A stretch of DNA of 42,032 nucleotides from SXOA01 sp051004015 (GCA_051004015.1 JBPCKT010000026.1:1-42032), one strand, 5' to 3'. Shown: positions 32,477-41,431, numbered from the stretch's first letter. Program-made: numbers and translations. Notes: generated by a model not told the origin, from the letters alone.

Positions 32477-34369
32477 TTATTTCTCGCCATGCCCGCGAAT
32501 GCCCGGGTTGCTATGACCCGGATGGCAGCCAAGGCAGAAGTGGTGCATGCCGGCGCGGGTGCCGCTGTAGTGGTCTCCGGCGAATGCGAAGAAAGAGGCT
32601 TGCTTCCCCTGGCTGTCCGGGGCCGCGGTGCTCCAACGGGCGATCTCTCCCTCGGCGTTGACTCCGGCCAGCACAGTCGGCATTCCCGACGGGATCCAGG
32701 TGTTGATGCCCCCCTGCTTGTCGAGAGGGAAATCGCGGAGGAGCTTCCACTCGCCCGGCACGCGAGGCAGTATTACGTCATCAAACCGGTCGCGGGCGGA
32801 GACGTAGATGCGAATTCGCTCGATGGTCCCGGGAGGCGGAGGACCGAAGAGGGGCTCGTTGCCGGCGTCCGTCCGCTGACCGCGGATGCCTTCCATTTGC
32901 GGAATCGTCAGACCGGGATTCACCACATTCCCTGCCGGGCCATCGAACTTGCTCCCATCGGCGAGGTCCAACCTGGCCGTGGTCGTCCCCGGAGCCGCGG
33001 GAATATCTCGCCAATTCCCCTGCAGGTCGCGCGGGTAAACCGCGACCGGTTCGGCATCGACCAGGGCGGGATCATCAAACAGTTTTTGGTGGACCAGCCC
33101 GCTGGCGTTCGCCCACTGATCGGAGGCGGAATAGATTCCGTAAGCGGACGCGGCTGGACCGGAAGAAACGTCGGAGCTAGGCGCCGCCGAATAGACGAGC
33201 GAGCCCGGCGAGAGCGGGCTCGGCGTTGCCAGGCTCCAGGATTCTCCGGCGGAATCAAGGTGAGGCGATTCGCGGCGGAAATCCTGCAAATCCTGCCGCG
33301 GCAGAGATTCGCCCGCCGCAATCGCACTGGCCACGTGCGTGAGCAATCCCGGCTCCGCTTGGACGAGGCGATAACGGCTCTGCTGTCGATCGGAGGTCAT
33401 GAAGACAATCCGCCCATTGAAGAGGGGCCGCGGCCGCCCGACCAGCTCGGACACTCTGACGAGCGAGCCGAAGCGGTCCCCCGTTGGCTCGATAAGGGCG
33501 CCCAGCCAGTAATCTGTGGGAGCGGTGGCGAATTCCTGGCCTCCGTCGTAACGGCGGATGTCTTGGAAATCTTTCGTGATGGCCTCCGTGTTGCGACTCC
33601 AGAGACTGAAGGCCAGGTAGCTGCTCTGCATCAGGAACGGCCAGCGGTCATTGTTGCGATTGGCGGTAATCGGATGTTTTTTGGAGCCGTCCGCTTCCAT
33701 CACCCACAGATGGCTGGCGCGGCGAGCGTGGCCGACTCCCAAATCCGGAACCCTCGTCGAAGCGAACACGATGCGGCCATCGGGCAGATAGACCGGGTCC
33801 ACGTCGTCGTAGTCCACGCGCCGCCGCACATCATCGCTAAGTTTGGCGCCATCGACTGCATACCGCAGCGGAGGCACCGCGGTGCAGCCTTCATCCCCAT
33901 CCAGGCCGGTCAGTTGGCGCAGGTTCCGGCCCGTGATCTCAACCTCGTAGAGCCGAAAATGACCCGGGTCCGGCGGCGCTCTTCTGCCGGCGAAGATGAC
34001 TTTGCTGGCATCGGGCGAAACCGTGGGAGACATCACATCGATCAAGGTGCCGCCGGCCGGCAACTCGCGTCCCCAGGTGAGCTCCCGCACCTCGCCGCGA
34101 GGAGTCAATATCCGCAGCCGCCCTTCCGCCGCCTGCCAGAGTGCCTGGCCGGGCCAGGAAAAAACCTCCCCCTCGGGTGCCGCCGCTTCCAAGCTGGCCG
34201 GCTCACTGCGCGACGTGAAGACGATGGGCAGTTCGGGGGCCGCATCGACATAAGCCGACAGCCGCGGCTCGGCGGGAATTGCCGCCGGCCATAGCCGCCA
34301 GGTAATCAGCGCGGCCATCGCTGCTGCCGCCGCCAACAGCATCCAGAGCCTGCGGACCCCTCTAGACAT
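32477..34369 (-). CDS. Secreted beta-propeller protein with C-terminal CxxCH (HzsA-like)
   Basis: About 630 residues. An N-terminal membrane anchor (RLWMLLAAAAAMAALITWRLW) is followed by TolB/PD40-like propeller repeats (SPTVSPDASKVIFAGRR, DPVYLPDGRIVFASTR, HLWVMEADGSKKHPIT). Toward the C-terminus comes an IRIYVSARDRFD segment and finally FCLGCHPGHS, a single CxxCH motif about 15 residues from the end. The layout recalls the alpha subunit of hydrazine synthase (HzsA-related proteins), but similarity in chemistry is not implied. The ATG at 34369 is used; a GTG at 34378 overlapping the upstream TGA (GTGA) is possible. Confidence 0.75.
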   Translation of the reverse strand: MSRGVRRLWMLLAAAAAMAALITWRLWPAAIPAEPRLSAYVDAAPELPIVFTSRSEPASLEAAAPEGEVFSWPGQALWQAAEGRLRILTPRGEVRELTWGRELPAGGTLIDVMSPTVSPDASKVIFAGRRAPPDPGHFRLYEVEITGRNLRQLTGLDGDEGCTAVPPLRYAVDGAKLSDDVRRRVDYDDVDPVYLPDGRIVFASTRVPDLGVGHARRASHLWVMEADGSKKHPITANRNNDRWPFLMQSSYLAFSLWSRNTEAITKDFQDIRRYDGGQEFATAPTDYWLGALIEPTGDRFGSLVRVSELVGRPRPLFNGRIVFMTSDRQQSRYRLVQAEPGLLTHVASAIAAGESLPRQDLQDFRRESPHLDSAGESWSLATPSPLSPGSLVYSAAPSSDVSSGPAASAYGIYSASDQWANASGLVHQKLFDDPALVDAEPVAVYPRDLQGNWRDIPAAPGTTTARLDLADGSKFDGPAGNVVNPGLTIPQMEGIRGQRTDAGNEPLFGPPPPGTIERIRIYVSARDRFDDVILPRVPGEWKLLRDFPLDKQGGINTWIPSGMPTVLAGVNAEGEIARWSTAAPDSQGKQASFFAFAGDHYSGTRAGMHHFCLGCHPGHSNPGIRGHGEK

Positions 34370-34374
34370 GGCCC

Positions 34375-34797
34375 TCACCCTGCCGGCTTCATAATGTCGA
34401 TCGGCTCAATGGTGTCCTTACCTTGGACGACTTCACGCACGATGGGAGACGAGGACAAGCCGAGTTCCTTCGGAATGGTGACGCTGCCGCCGCCATAAGG
34501 GCTGGAGAGGCCGACCCGGTATTTGCCCGGCGGGATTCCCCGGCCCTCCAGGCCCACCGTCTCATAGGAGCCGTCCGGTTTGACCTCGGCTGGGTACGTG
34601 GTGGGAGGTTGCTCGACGTCGGGATAAAAGATGACCAGCAATTGTTCCCGCGCACCGACCTGATAATTCTTTCCATCGACCAGGACTTGTCCCTTCGCCT
34701 TTTGCATCGGCGTGCCGCCGCCACAACCGGCGCAGAAAAGGCCAAACGCTAGCGCGGTAGCCAGGGGCCAAACGGCTCTGGAGACGATTCTCTTCAT
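34375..34797 (-). CDS. Small lipoprotein with transthyretin-like domain
   Basis: The 140-residue protein has a lipoprotein signal (MKRIVSRAVWPLATALAFGL) with lipobox LFCAGC, so the Cys near residue 24 should be lipidated. The remainder, GQVLVDGKNYQVGAREQLLV, then KPDGSYETVG, GIPPGKYRVGLSS and IDI, is a small beta-sandwich of carboxypeptidase-regulatory or transthyretin type. This kind of lipoprotein very often follows a DUF1559 gene in planctomycetes, as it does here (13 bp apart). The role is probably cell-surface or envelope structure; no enzymatic motif is seen. Confidence 0.82.
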   Translation of the reverse strand: MKRIVSRAVWPLATALAFGLFCAGCGGGTPMQKAKGQVLVDGKNYQVGAREQLLVIFYPDVEQPPTTYPAEVKPDGSYETVGLEGRGIPPGKYRVGLSSPYGGGSVTIPKELGLSSSPIVREVVQGKDTIEPIDIMKPAG

Positions 34798-34810
34798 AAC
34801 GGACTCAGGC

Positions 34811-35806
34811 TTACTGCGACGAGTTCGGCTGGTTATCGGACCGGCTGAGCATCAGGCCCCAGGTCCGTTGCTGGATATTGTCGGAAACCCAGCGCACGCT
34901 GCCGTCCGCCATGCAGGTATTGATGCCGTTGGGATGCTGGCTGCGGGCCTGGGCTTGCCAATTCCAGCAGGGAGCCCAACAACCCATGCGGTCTCGCGAG
35001 CCAATCCCGGAATACCAGAACTGGTCGCAGCCCTGGATGTCGTCGGAGGCTTCCCAGCGGTCGTTGGGCGTCGTGCAATCTCCAATCGCGTTGGCTGCCG
35101 TCACGCTGCAACCCGGAAAACCCATGGCCCAAGCCCCGCGATTGTCCTTCGATCCGATGCCCTGCCGGATCTCGTTCAGGAGCACGGTCGTGCTGAGGCC
35201 ATCGCTCACCTGGCCGAAGACCGCGCCATAGTTGATGCACATCGGTCCGTTTGCCGTGCCGAACCATTCGTTCGCCGACGCTCCCCCCACCGTATAAAAC
35301 CACCAGGTTGGCCCCGCATTGCAGGCATAGTTTCCCCGCGCCCACCCTCCCCCGACTCCTTGGTAGGGCACGCGGTGGGCATCCGAGGGACAGAGGAGAA
35401 AAGGAAGCCGCGTGGAACGAATGTTTCGCCAGGCTTGCGAGTTCTGCTTGCGATATTCATCGACCTGGTAGAGATCCTTCATGTTCGCCCCTTCAATATA
35501 CGGCAGCGCCAACAAGATCCAATTGGGACCAAAGGGCTGATTGATGTCGCTGCAAGTTCCGAACGTCCCCTGCGGGCCGGTCACGTAGCTCATCTGCACG
35601 GCTTCGGGCAGCGTCTTGAGGGTATCGTGGTGCAGATGTGCGGCCACCCCGAGCTGATGCAGGTTGTTCGCGCACTGGGTACGGCGGGCCGCTTCCCGCG
35701 CGTACTGCACCGCCGGCAAAAGCAACGCCACCAGCACGCCGATGATGGCAATCACCACGAGCAGCTCCACCAGCGTAAAACCCCGGCAGAGACGTTTTGA
35801 ACGCAT
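34811..35806 (-). CDS. DUF1559 prepilin-like protein
   Basis: The 331 residues begin with a type-IV-prepilin N-terminus: a short basic leader (MRSKRLCRG), then FTLVELLVVIAIIGVLVALLLP with the conserved Glu at +5, processed before Phe by prepilin peptidase. QYAREAARRTQCANNLHQLG and the ...GSVRWVSDN end are signatures of DUF1559 (also called SBP_bac_10), a family greatly expanded in planctomycetes. These proteins are thought to be pseudopilin-like envelope components. It leads an operon-like run (lipoprotein, propeller-heme protein) on the minus strand, divergent from the kinase gene. Confidence 0.93.
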   Translation of the reverse strand: MRSKRLCRGFTLVELLVVIAIIGVLVALLLPAVQYAREAARRTQCANNLHQLGVAAHLHHDTLKTLPEAVQMSYVTGPQGTFGTCSDINQPFGPNWILLALPYIEGANMKDLYQVDEYRKQNSQAWRNIRSTRLPFLLCPSDAHRVPYQGVGGGWARGNYACNAGPTWWFYTVGGASANEWFGTANGPMCINYGAVFGQVSDGLSTTVLLNEIRQGIGSKDNRGAWAMGFPGCSVTAANAIGDCTTPNDRWEASDDIQGCDQFWYSGIGSRDRMGCWAPCWNWQAQARSQHPNGINTCMADGSVRWVSDNIQQRTWGLMLSRSDNQPNSSQ

Positions 35807-36069
35807 GAGATGCCCGCCAGTGGAGAATGGATGGAACGATGGGTATCAGTCTATGCCGGGGGAAATGCGTTGGTCAAGGAAAGCCAATGGCATTTCAGGG
35901 CCGGTTCGCGGCGTGGTTTCGTCAGCCCCAAGTGACCTAGAGCCAACGCGGACATGATTGCTTCCCGCGCCCGTCGGATGGCGACGGGTGGCACGTGGCC
36001 GGAAGGAACCCGTACAATGGCAACGGCAGCCAGTTCGGATGCCGCTCTCACCATTTTCCGGTCGCTCCC

Positions 36070-37983
36070 ATGCCCCTTCAGAAACTAGGCCCCTATCGGC
36101 TGGACCGCGTGCTCGGCCGGGGAGGCATGGGGAGCGTTTATGCCGGCGTGAACGGCGAGACCGGCGAGCGAGCCGCCATCAAGGTTCTGGCCCCCCATCT
36201 GGTCGACGACGCCAACTTCGTCGAGCGGTTCAAAATCGAGGTCGAGACGCTCAAGAAGCTGCTGCACCCTAACATTGTGCAGCTCTTTGCGTATGGGGAA
36301 GAGGACGGCAACCTGTTTTACGTGATGGAGCTTGTCGAGGGGCGGAGCTTGCAGGACGAGTTGCAGGCGGGGCGGCGATTCACCTGGCGGGAGGTGGCCC
36401 GCATCGGCATCGACATCGCCAAAGCCCTCAAGCATGCTCACGACCGGGGCATCATCCATCGCGACCTGAAGCCGGCCAACCTGCTGATGGACGACCAGGA
36501 GCACGTCAAGCTCACCGATTTCGGCATTGCCAAGCTCTATGGCGGAACGCAAATCACGGCGGACGGCGGCGTGCTCGGCACGGCGGACTATATGTCCCCG
36601 GAGCAGGCCGAGGGGAAGCAAGCCACCAGCCGCTGCGATTTGTACAGCCTGGGGAGCGTGCTCTACTCGCTGCTCGTCGGCCGGCCCCCCTTTGCCGGCA
36701 AATCGCTCCCGGAAGTCATCCAGAATTTGCGGTTCGAAAAGCCGATTGCCATCCGCCGCATTAACCCGGACATTCCGGAAGAGTTCGAGTCCATTATCAT
36801 GCAGCTCTTGGAAAAAGAGCCGCAGAAGCGCATCCCCACCGCCGTTGCCCTGGCCAAACGGCTCCGGGCGATGGAGCACGCGCTGTCGATGGAAACGCTA
36901 GGCGGAAATCAGCTGCCGCCGGACCTGGATTCCGTTGACGACGAAGCCGCTGACGAAGGCGAGTTGCGGCTGGAACCAGAGCCTGGGGCGGCGAGACCGT
37001 CAGTCCCCAAGACTTCGTTTTCCATGTCGATCCGCCCCACGATGCCGATGCCCTCGCCGCGGAAGACCGACATTGCCTCCAACCCGGCCGGCGTGCATAC
37101 GGTGATCACGGGTCTGGGAAATCCGGGGGGCGACGGCCACAGGGCCAGCGCTCGAAGTGACGAGGAAGTGGAACTCAGTCCCCCCACGCCGCGGAAGACA
37201 CACTTTACCACCGTCAGCGAATCAGAGCTGCGCCACGGTGGCAAAAGCCGTGACGACGAGCCGGTCATCAGCAGTTGGATATGGCTTTCGGCCTTGCTGG
37301 CGGTGGTGGCCATTTTCATTGCGGGCGTGGTGTGGTATGCCAATCTCCCCCCCAATGCCGACGAGTTGTACTCACGCGTCAAAGCGGCCGCGGACGATGG
37401 AGACTCGGAGTCGCTAGTGGCTCTCGAGCCCGATCTGCTGAAGTTCCTGGCGAGTTTTCCCGATGACCCGCGAGCCGAGGAAATGCAGGAGTATCAGGAG
37501 GAGATCGAGCTGGGTCGCCTGCAGAAGCGGTTTGAATTCAGGGCCCACCGTACGGGGACCTCGGGCGCCCTCTCTCCCATCGAGCGGGCCTACATGGAAG
37601 CCGTCCGACTTGCCGGCAGCGATCCGGACGCAGCCCTGGCCAAATTCCAGGCCCTGGTGGACGTCTACGGCAGCGCTCAGGAGATTGGCGACACCGCCGT
37701 CCAGCGCCGCACCAATCAGCAGTGCATTGATCTGGCCCGCAAACAAATCGAGCGTCTCCAGAACGCTAACGAGAAAACAAACGCCGTGCAGCGAAAGCTC
37801 ATTCAGGAGCAATTCAAGCGAGCCGCGGCGCTGCAAGAATCCGATCCCGCGACCGCCGCAAAAATCTATCGTGGCATTATCGAACTCTATCGCAACAAAC
37901 CCTGGGCCAGCGACCTCGTGCAACAAGCCGAGGCCGAGGCAACAGGAGTCAGGGGTCAGGAGTCAAGTGTCAGAGAGAAATGA
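36070..37983 (+). CDS. Membrane serine/threonine protein kinase
   Basis: The 637 residues run from the ATG at 36070. A Hanks-type kinase domain occupies about 1-280: glycine loop GRGGMGSV (16-23), K38 in AAIKVL, catalytic HRDLKPAN (130-137), DFGIAK (150-155) and SPEQA. A Ser/Pro-rich linker follows. One membrane helix (WIWLSALLAVVAIFIAGVVW, about 407-427) places the last 200 residues outside. These carry coiled-coil/TPR-like helices (AYMEAVRLAGSDPDAALAKFQALVDVYG and later). The final residues (GVRGQESSVREK) come from a dispersed GTCAGGAGTC repeat that has replaced or extended the true end. It signals from an unknown cue. Confidence 0.9.
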   Translation: MPLQKLGPYRLDRVLGRGGMGSVYAGVNGETGERAAIKVLAPHLVDDANFVERFKIEVETLKKLLHPNIVQLFAYGEEDGNLFYVMELVEGRSLQDELQAGRRFTWREVARIGIDIAKALKHAHDRGIIHRDLKPANLLMDDQEHVKLTDFGIAKLYGGTQITADGGVLGTADYMSPEQAEGKQATSRCDLYSLGSVLYSLLVGRPPFAGKSLPEVIQNLRFEKPIAIRRINPDIPEEFESIIMQLLEKEPQKRIPTAVALAKRLRAMEHALSMETLGGNQLPPDLDSVDDEAADEGELRLEPEPGAARPSVPKTSFSMSIRPTMPMPSPRKTDIASNPAGVHTVITGLGNPGGDGHRASARSDEEVELSPPTPRKTHFTTVSESELRHGGKSRDDEPVISSWIWLSALLAVVAIFIAGVVWYANLPPNADELYSRVKAAADDGDSESLVALEPDLLKFLASFPDDPRAEEMQEYQEEIELGRLQKRFEFRAHRTGTSGALSPIERAYMEAVRLAGSDPDAALAKFQALVDVYGSAQEIGDTAVQRRTNQQCIDLARKQIERLQNANEKTNAVQRKLIQEQFKRAAALQESDPATAAKIYRGIIELYRNKPWASDLVQQAEAEATGVRGQESSVREK

Positions 37984-38076
37984 GACTCCTACTGCCTACT
38001 GCTTCCTGCTTACTGCTTACTGCCCCCTGACTCCCGACCCCTGACTCCCGACCCCTGACTCCCGACCCCTGACCCC
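37945..38076. repeat. GGAGTCAGG / CTGACTCCC and TACTGC tandem repeats
   Basis: GGAGTCAGGGGTCAGGAGTC (37945-37964) lies inside the kinase's 3' end. Seven-base iterations of (C/T)TACTGC follow at 37988-38023, then three exact 14-bp copies of CTGACTCCCGACCC (38027-38068) and a partial fourth. The first and last parts are complementary, so the mRNA end can fold into a long hairpin. This looks like one dispersed palindromic element lying across the kinase stop codon. Confidence 0.8.
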
Positions 38077-38085
38077 TTCCCTCCC

Positions 38086-39114
38086 ATGCCCCGCCCCATC
38101 ATCCGCCCCGCTGACCTCGACCTCGAATCCCCCGGCCGCCGCGATTACTGGGTGGGCCTTGAGCACGACACGATGTGGGGCGTGCAGACCATTCCTCTCA
38201 CCGTGTTTGTTGGTCCCAAGGCCCAGCCCGGCAAAGGGCTCGTCGCCTTCGGCTCGACGCACGGCAACGAGTATGAAGGTCCAACGGCGATCAAGAATCT
38301 GCTGGGGGAAATCAAGCTGGAAGACGTGCACGGGCGCATCATCCTGGTGCCGGTCCTCAATCCCGAAGCCTTTCGCACCGGCACACGTGATAGCGTGGGA
38401 GCCGACCGCGTCAATCTGAACCGCGCGTTCGTGGAAGGGGCCGGCGAGAATCGAGCTCTGGCCGGCATCACGCACCGCATCGCACAGTTTGTCCGCCGTC
38501 ACATCTGGCCGCACGCACATATCGTGCTCGACCTGCATTCCGGCGGCAACCAGATTCGCTTCGACCTCTGCGCCAGCTTCCATCCCATCGCCGATCCCGA
38601 TCTGGCGAAGCAGACCGAGGAGGCGGCCCGCTGGTTTGGTGTGCCGCTGATCATGGTCTACCAGAACCTCACTCCCGGGCTCTTGACCAGCGAAGCGGAG
38701 CGACTCGGAAAAATCACGGTCGGCACTGAACTCGGCTGGGGAGAGGCGGTAAACCGCGAAGGGGTTACCTTCGGCCGGCAAGGGATTCTCGCTGCCGCCA
38801 TTCATCATGGCCAGTTGCGGGGCGAGATCAAACCGATAGGCGCCCACGCGGACGGCACGCAGAAAATGGCCACGATTGTCGATGCGGACTGCTACACCTC
38901 GGCCCCGTTTGCCGGACACTACGAAGACGTCCTCCCTTGCGGCATCCGCGTGAAAAAGGGAGACGTTGTCGGCCGCCTGCACGACTTTGACCGCATCGAC
39001 GAACCAGGTTGGGAGGTCCGCGCCGGCGTCGACGGAGTGATCGTCGGCCAGGCCTGGGGCGCCCGCGTCTTGCGAGGGCAGCACATTGTTTGCGTGGGGC
39101 AAGTAGTTGGATAA
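38086..39114 (+). CDS. Succinylglutamate desuccinylase/aspartoacylase family (M14) protein
   Basis: The 342-residue zinc hydrolase of the AstE/AspA branch of the M14 fold has its first zinc ligands in FGSTHGNEYEGPTA (H and E), followed by the substrate-binding NPEAFRTGTRDS and VNLNRAFVEG. The third ligand is H in IVLDLHSGG. The catalytic Glu is in TVGTELGWGEA. The C-terminal part (GIRVKKGDVVGRLHDFD) is the usual beta-barrel. Such enzymes remove acyl groups from amino acids or related small amides. Its stop overlaps the enolase-like gene's start (TAATG), so the two products probably act together. Confidence 0.88.
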   Translation: MPRPIIRPADLDLESPGRRDYWVGLEHDTMWGVQTIPLTVFVGPKAQPGKGLVAFGSTHGNEYEGPTAIKNLLGEIKLEDVHGRIILVPVLNPEAFRTGTRDSVGADRVNLNRAFVEGAGENRALAGITHRIAQFVRRHIWPHAHIVLDLHSGGNQIRFDLCASFHPIADPDLAKQTEEAARWFGVPLIMVYQNLTPGLLTSEAERLGKITVGTELGWGEAVNREGVTFGRQGILAAAIHHGQLRGEIKPIGAHADGTQKMATIVDADCYTSAPFAGHYEDVLPCGIRVKKGDVVGRLHDFDRIDEPGWEVRAGVDGVIVGQAWGARVLRGQHIVCVGQVVG

Positions 39115-40400
39115 TGGCGAAGATTTCCTCCATTCACGCCCGTGAAATCCTCGACAGCCGCGGCAAGCCGACGGTGGAGGCGGAGGTGCAACTGGAAGGC
39201 GGGGTGGTGGGAACCGCCAGTGTTCCCAGCGGCGCCAGCACCGGTGCAGCGGAAGCCTGCGAGCTGCGGGATGGCGAAAGCGGACGATACGACGGTCAGG
39301 GAGTTCGCCGCGCGGTGGAGAATGTGAACAAGATCATCGGTCCCGCACTCCGCGGCCAGTGCGCTGATGACCAGCAAGGAACCGATGCAGCGCTGCTAGA
39401 CCTGGCTGGTTCACCAAACAAACAGAGCCTTGGCGCTAATGCAATCCTTTCCGTCTCGCTTGCGGTTTCGCGCGCCGCGGCGCTCTCGAAAGGGATACCG
39501 CTGTATCACCACATTCACGACTCCTTGCTCGCGCGCGCGGAAGCGAGCGCCGGGAATTTCGCCTTTGCGCCGGGGATTCCGCTACCCATGACCAACATGA
39601 TCTCCGGCGGCAAGCACGCCGGCGGGAATCTTGATATTCAGGATGTGCTGGTGATTCCTAGAGGCGCGTCGTCATATCCCGTCGGCCTGGAATGGATCGT
39701 CCGGGTTTATCGGAGACTGGGCGAGTTGCTTTGCCAAGACGGCTACGAAGGCTACCTTGTCGGCGACGAAGGAGGCTATGGGCCGCGGCTGAAATCGAAC
39801 GCTGAGGCGATGAAATATGTCGTGCGGGCGATTGAGAAAGCCGGCCTGCGACCGGGACAGGATGTGTCCCTGGCGCTCGACGTGGCGTCATCGCACTTCT
39901 ATCGCGACGGCCACTATGTGCTGAAGGCGGAGCAGGGTCGCCGGTTGTCGAGCGCGGAAATGGTGGAGCGGCTGGCGGAGTGGGCGGCGGAGTTTCCCAT
40001 CGACTGCATGGAGGATGGCCTGGCCGAAGAGGACTGGCAGGGGTGGCAACTGCTGACGCAAAGGCTGGGGAGCAGGATCAAGCTGATCGGCGACGACCTG
40101 TTCGCGACGAATGCCAGCCGCTTGCGGAAGGGGATCGAGCTCCAGGCGGCGAACGCGGTCCTGATCAAGGTGAACCAGATCGGCACGCTCAGCGAGACTT
40201 TTGACACCGTCTTGGCTGCCAAGAAGCATGGTTACGCCACAATCATTTCCGCCCGCAGCGGCGAGACGGAGGATGACTTTCTGGCGGACCTGGCCGTTGG
40301 CCTGGGAGGCGATTACATCAAGATCGGCTCCATCGCCCGCAGCGAGCGCCTCGCCAAGTACAATCGGCTGCTGCGGATCTGGGAGGAGCTGACCAAGTAG
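39114..40400 (+). CDS. eno: Enolase-like protein with altered active site
   Basis: The 428 residues are full length and co-linear with enolase: catalytic loop VPSGASTG (38-45), H168, E219 (VGDEGG), metal ligands D256, E300 and D327, and lysines K352 (LIKVNQIG) and K403 (IKIGS). Two conserved positions differ. The usual QEFM Glu (yeast Glu168) is D177 (DIQDVLV), and the SHRSGET His (yeast His373) is A380 (ISARSGET). R381 and S382 remain. It could be a divergent true enolase or a paralogue with another substrate. It is coupled (TAATG) to the M14 deacylase gene, and a cupin gene follows at 40434. The symbol is by family only. Confidence 0.88.
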   Translation: MAKISSIHAREILDSRGKPTVEAEVQLEGGVVGTASVPSGASTGAAEACELRDGESGRYDGQGVRRAVENVNKIIGPALRGQCADDQQGTDAALLDLAGSPNKQSLGANAILSVSLAVSRAAALSKGIPLYHHIHDSLLARAEASAGNFAFAPGIPLPMTNMISGGKHAGGNLDIQDVLVIPRGASSYPVGLEWIVRVYRRLGELLCQDGYEGYLVGDEGGYGPRLKSNAEAMKYVVRAIEKAGLRPGQDVSLALDVASSHFYRDGHYVLKAEQGRRLSSAEMVERLAEWAAEFPIDCMEDGLAEEDWQGWQLLTQRLGSRIKLIGDDLFATNASRLRKGIELQAANAVLIKVNQIGTLSETFDTVLAAKKHGYATIISARSGETEDDFLADLAVGLGGDYIKIGSIARSERLAKYNRLLRIWEELTK

Positions 40401-40433
40401 ACCCGACGTCACCTTTCCATTCCAAAATCCCAA

Positions 40434-40763
40434 ATGTCTACTTACTTTGTCACTCGCCAGGACTGCTCCCGCCACACGATTTTCCCCGGCGTCAATATCT
40501 TCACGACTCCTGGCGAGAAAATGATGCTCTCGCTGGTCGAGTTCGAGCCGGGCGCTATTGTTCAGCCGCACAGTCATCCCCACGAGCAAATGGGAATGCT
40601 GCTGGAGGGAGAACTGACCTTCACCATCGGCGGCCAAACCCAAACTTTGAAGCCCGGTGAAATGTGGCGAATTCCCGGCGGCGTTCTCCACAGCGCGGTA
40701 GCCGGCGACAAGGCCGTCAAGGCACTGGACGTTTTCCATCCGATTCGAGAGGACTATCGCTAG
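40434..40763 (+). CDS. Single-domain cupin protein
   Basis: The 109-residue small beta-barrel has motif 1 PHSHPHEQMGMLLEGELTFT (two to three His plus Glu metal ligands) and motif 2 PGEMWRIPGGVLHSAVAG (His ligand). Stand-alone cupins of this type often handle sugars, dienelactones or quercetin-like compounds, or act as small sensors. It begins 33 bp after the enolase-like gene on the same strand, so it is probably the third gene of one transcript with the deacylase. The N-terminus MSTYFVTRQDCSRHTIFPGV is complete. Confidence 0.87.
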   Translation: MSTYFVTRQDCSRHTIFPGVNIFTTPGEKMMLSLVEFEPGAIVQPHSHPHEQMGMLLEGELTFTIGGQTQTLKPGEMWRIPGGVLHSAVAGDKAVKALDVFHPIREDYR

Positions 40764-40801
40764 CGTGAATCTGGCCGGTGCTCGCCAATGAGAAATGCTG
40801 C

Positions 40802-41146
40802 TTACGAGTGAGCTCTCTGTTGCAGCTCGTGGGCCTTGGATTTGGCCTCTTCCGCCTTATAGATGAACGTGCGGTCCTGGGTGGCCTCGAAGGCCTTCTG
40901 AAAGGTGTCGCTGAGCGCGGTGTAGTTGAACACTTCTGTGGGCTCCAACTCACAAGCGCGTTCGCTGTGGCGGATGGCATCAGCGTGGCGGCCGGATTTT
41001 ACCAGGAGCAGGGCCAAAGTCATGTGAGCCAGCACATTGCCTTCGTCCTCTTTCAGCACGTCCTCAAACTTCGCAATGGCTTCTTCTTTTTTCCCGGCAC
41101 GTTTGAGAGTCTCGGCCTCTTTGTACAGTTCATTCGCGGTTGGCAT
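40802..41146 (-). CDS. TPR-repeat protein
   Basis: The 114 residues are composed of helix pairs with tetratricopeptide consensus: ELYKEAETLKRAGKKEEAIA, KFEDVLKEDEGNVLAHMTLA, then LLLVKSGRHADAIRHSERAC, ELEPTEVFNYTALSDTFQKA. About three repeats and a capping helix are present. The ATG at 41146 starts right at the first helix. Such proteins are protein-binding scaffolds; the partner is unknown. It lies convergent to the cupin gene, 38 bp apart. Confidence 0.82.
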   Translation of the reverse strand: MPTANELYKEAETLKRAGKKEEAIAKFEDVLKEDEGNVLAHMTLALLLVKSGRHADAIRHSERACELEPTEVFNYTALSDTFQKAFEATQDRTFIYKAEEAKSKAHELQQRAHS

Positions 41147-41431
41147 CGTCAAGTACCTGGCTGGCGTGTCGGTTGTCCGTCGGGGCTGACCCACAGGCTC
41201 ATGATAGCAAACGCGGGCTCTTTCGTCGGCCCCTCGGTTTCCCAGCATTCCCAAATCGCCCCGCGGCCCAAGAAACGACTAGCTTCCATGAAGATTTCAC
41301 GAAGCTCAAGCCGCCGCCTGCCGATAATCGATGTGGCGGCAATCCCCGCGCGCAGGAAGCGCTAGCAGGGAGGCTGCAAATGGCTTGTTGTTTCGGCTGG
41401 GGACGGAATCACTCGCAAGGAAGGATCCTTG

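Noticed and set aside
32432..34294. 620-codon plus-strand open frame opposite the propeller-heme gene
   Set aside because: High GC keeps the opposite strand open. The minus strand has a signal anchor, propeller repeats and CxxCH; the plus-strand product has nothing recognisable.
32477..34369. True hydrazine synthase subunit
   Set aside because: Only the general layout matches; there are no HzsB/HzsC genes and no anammox context.
37988..38068. CRISPR array from the short tandem units near the kinase stop
   Set aside because: Units are 7 and 14 bp with no spacers between them, and no cas genes are in the window.
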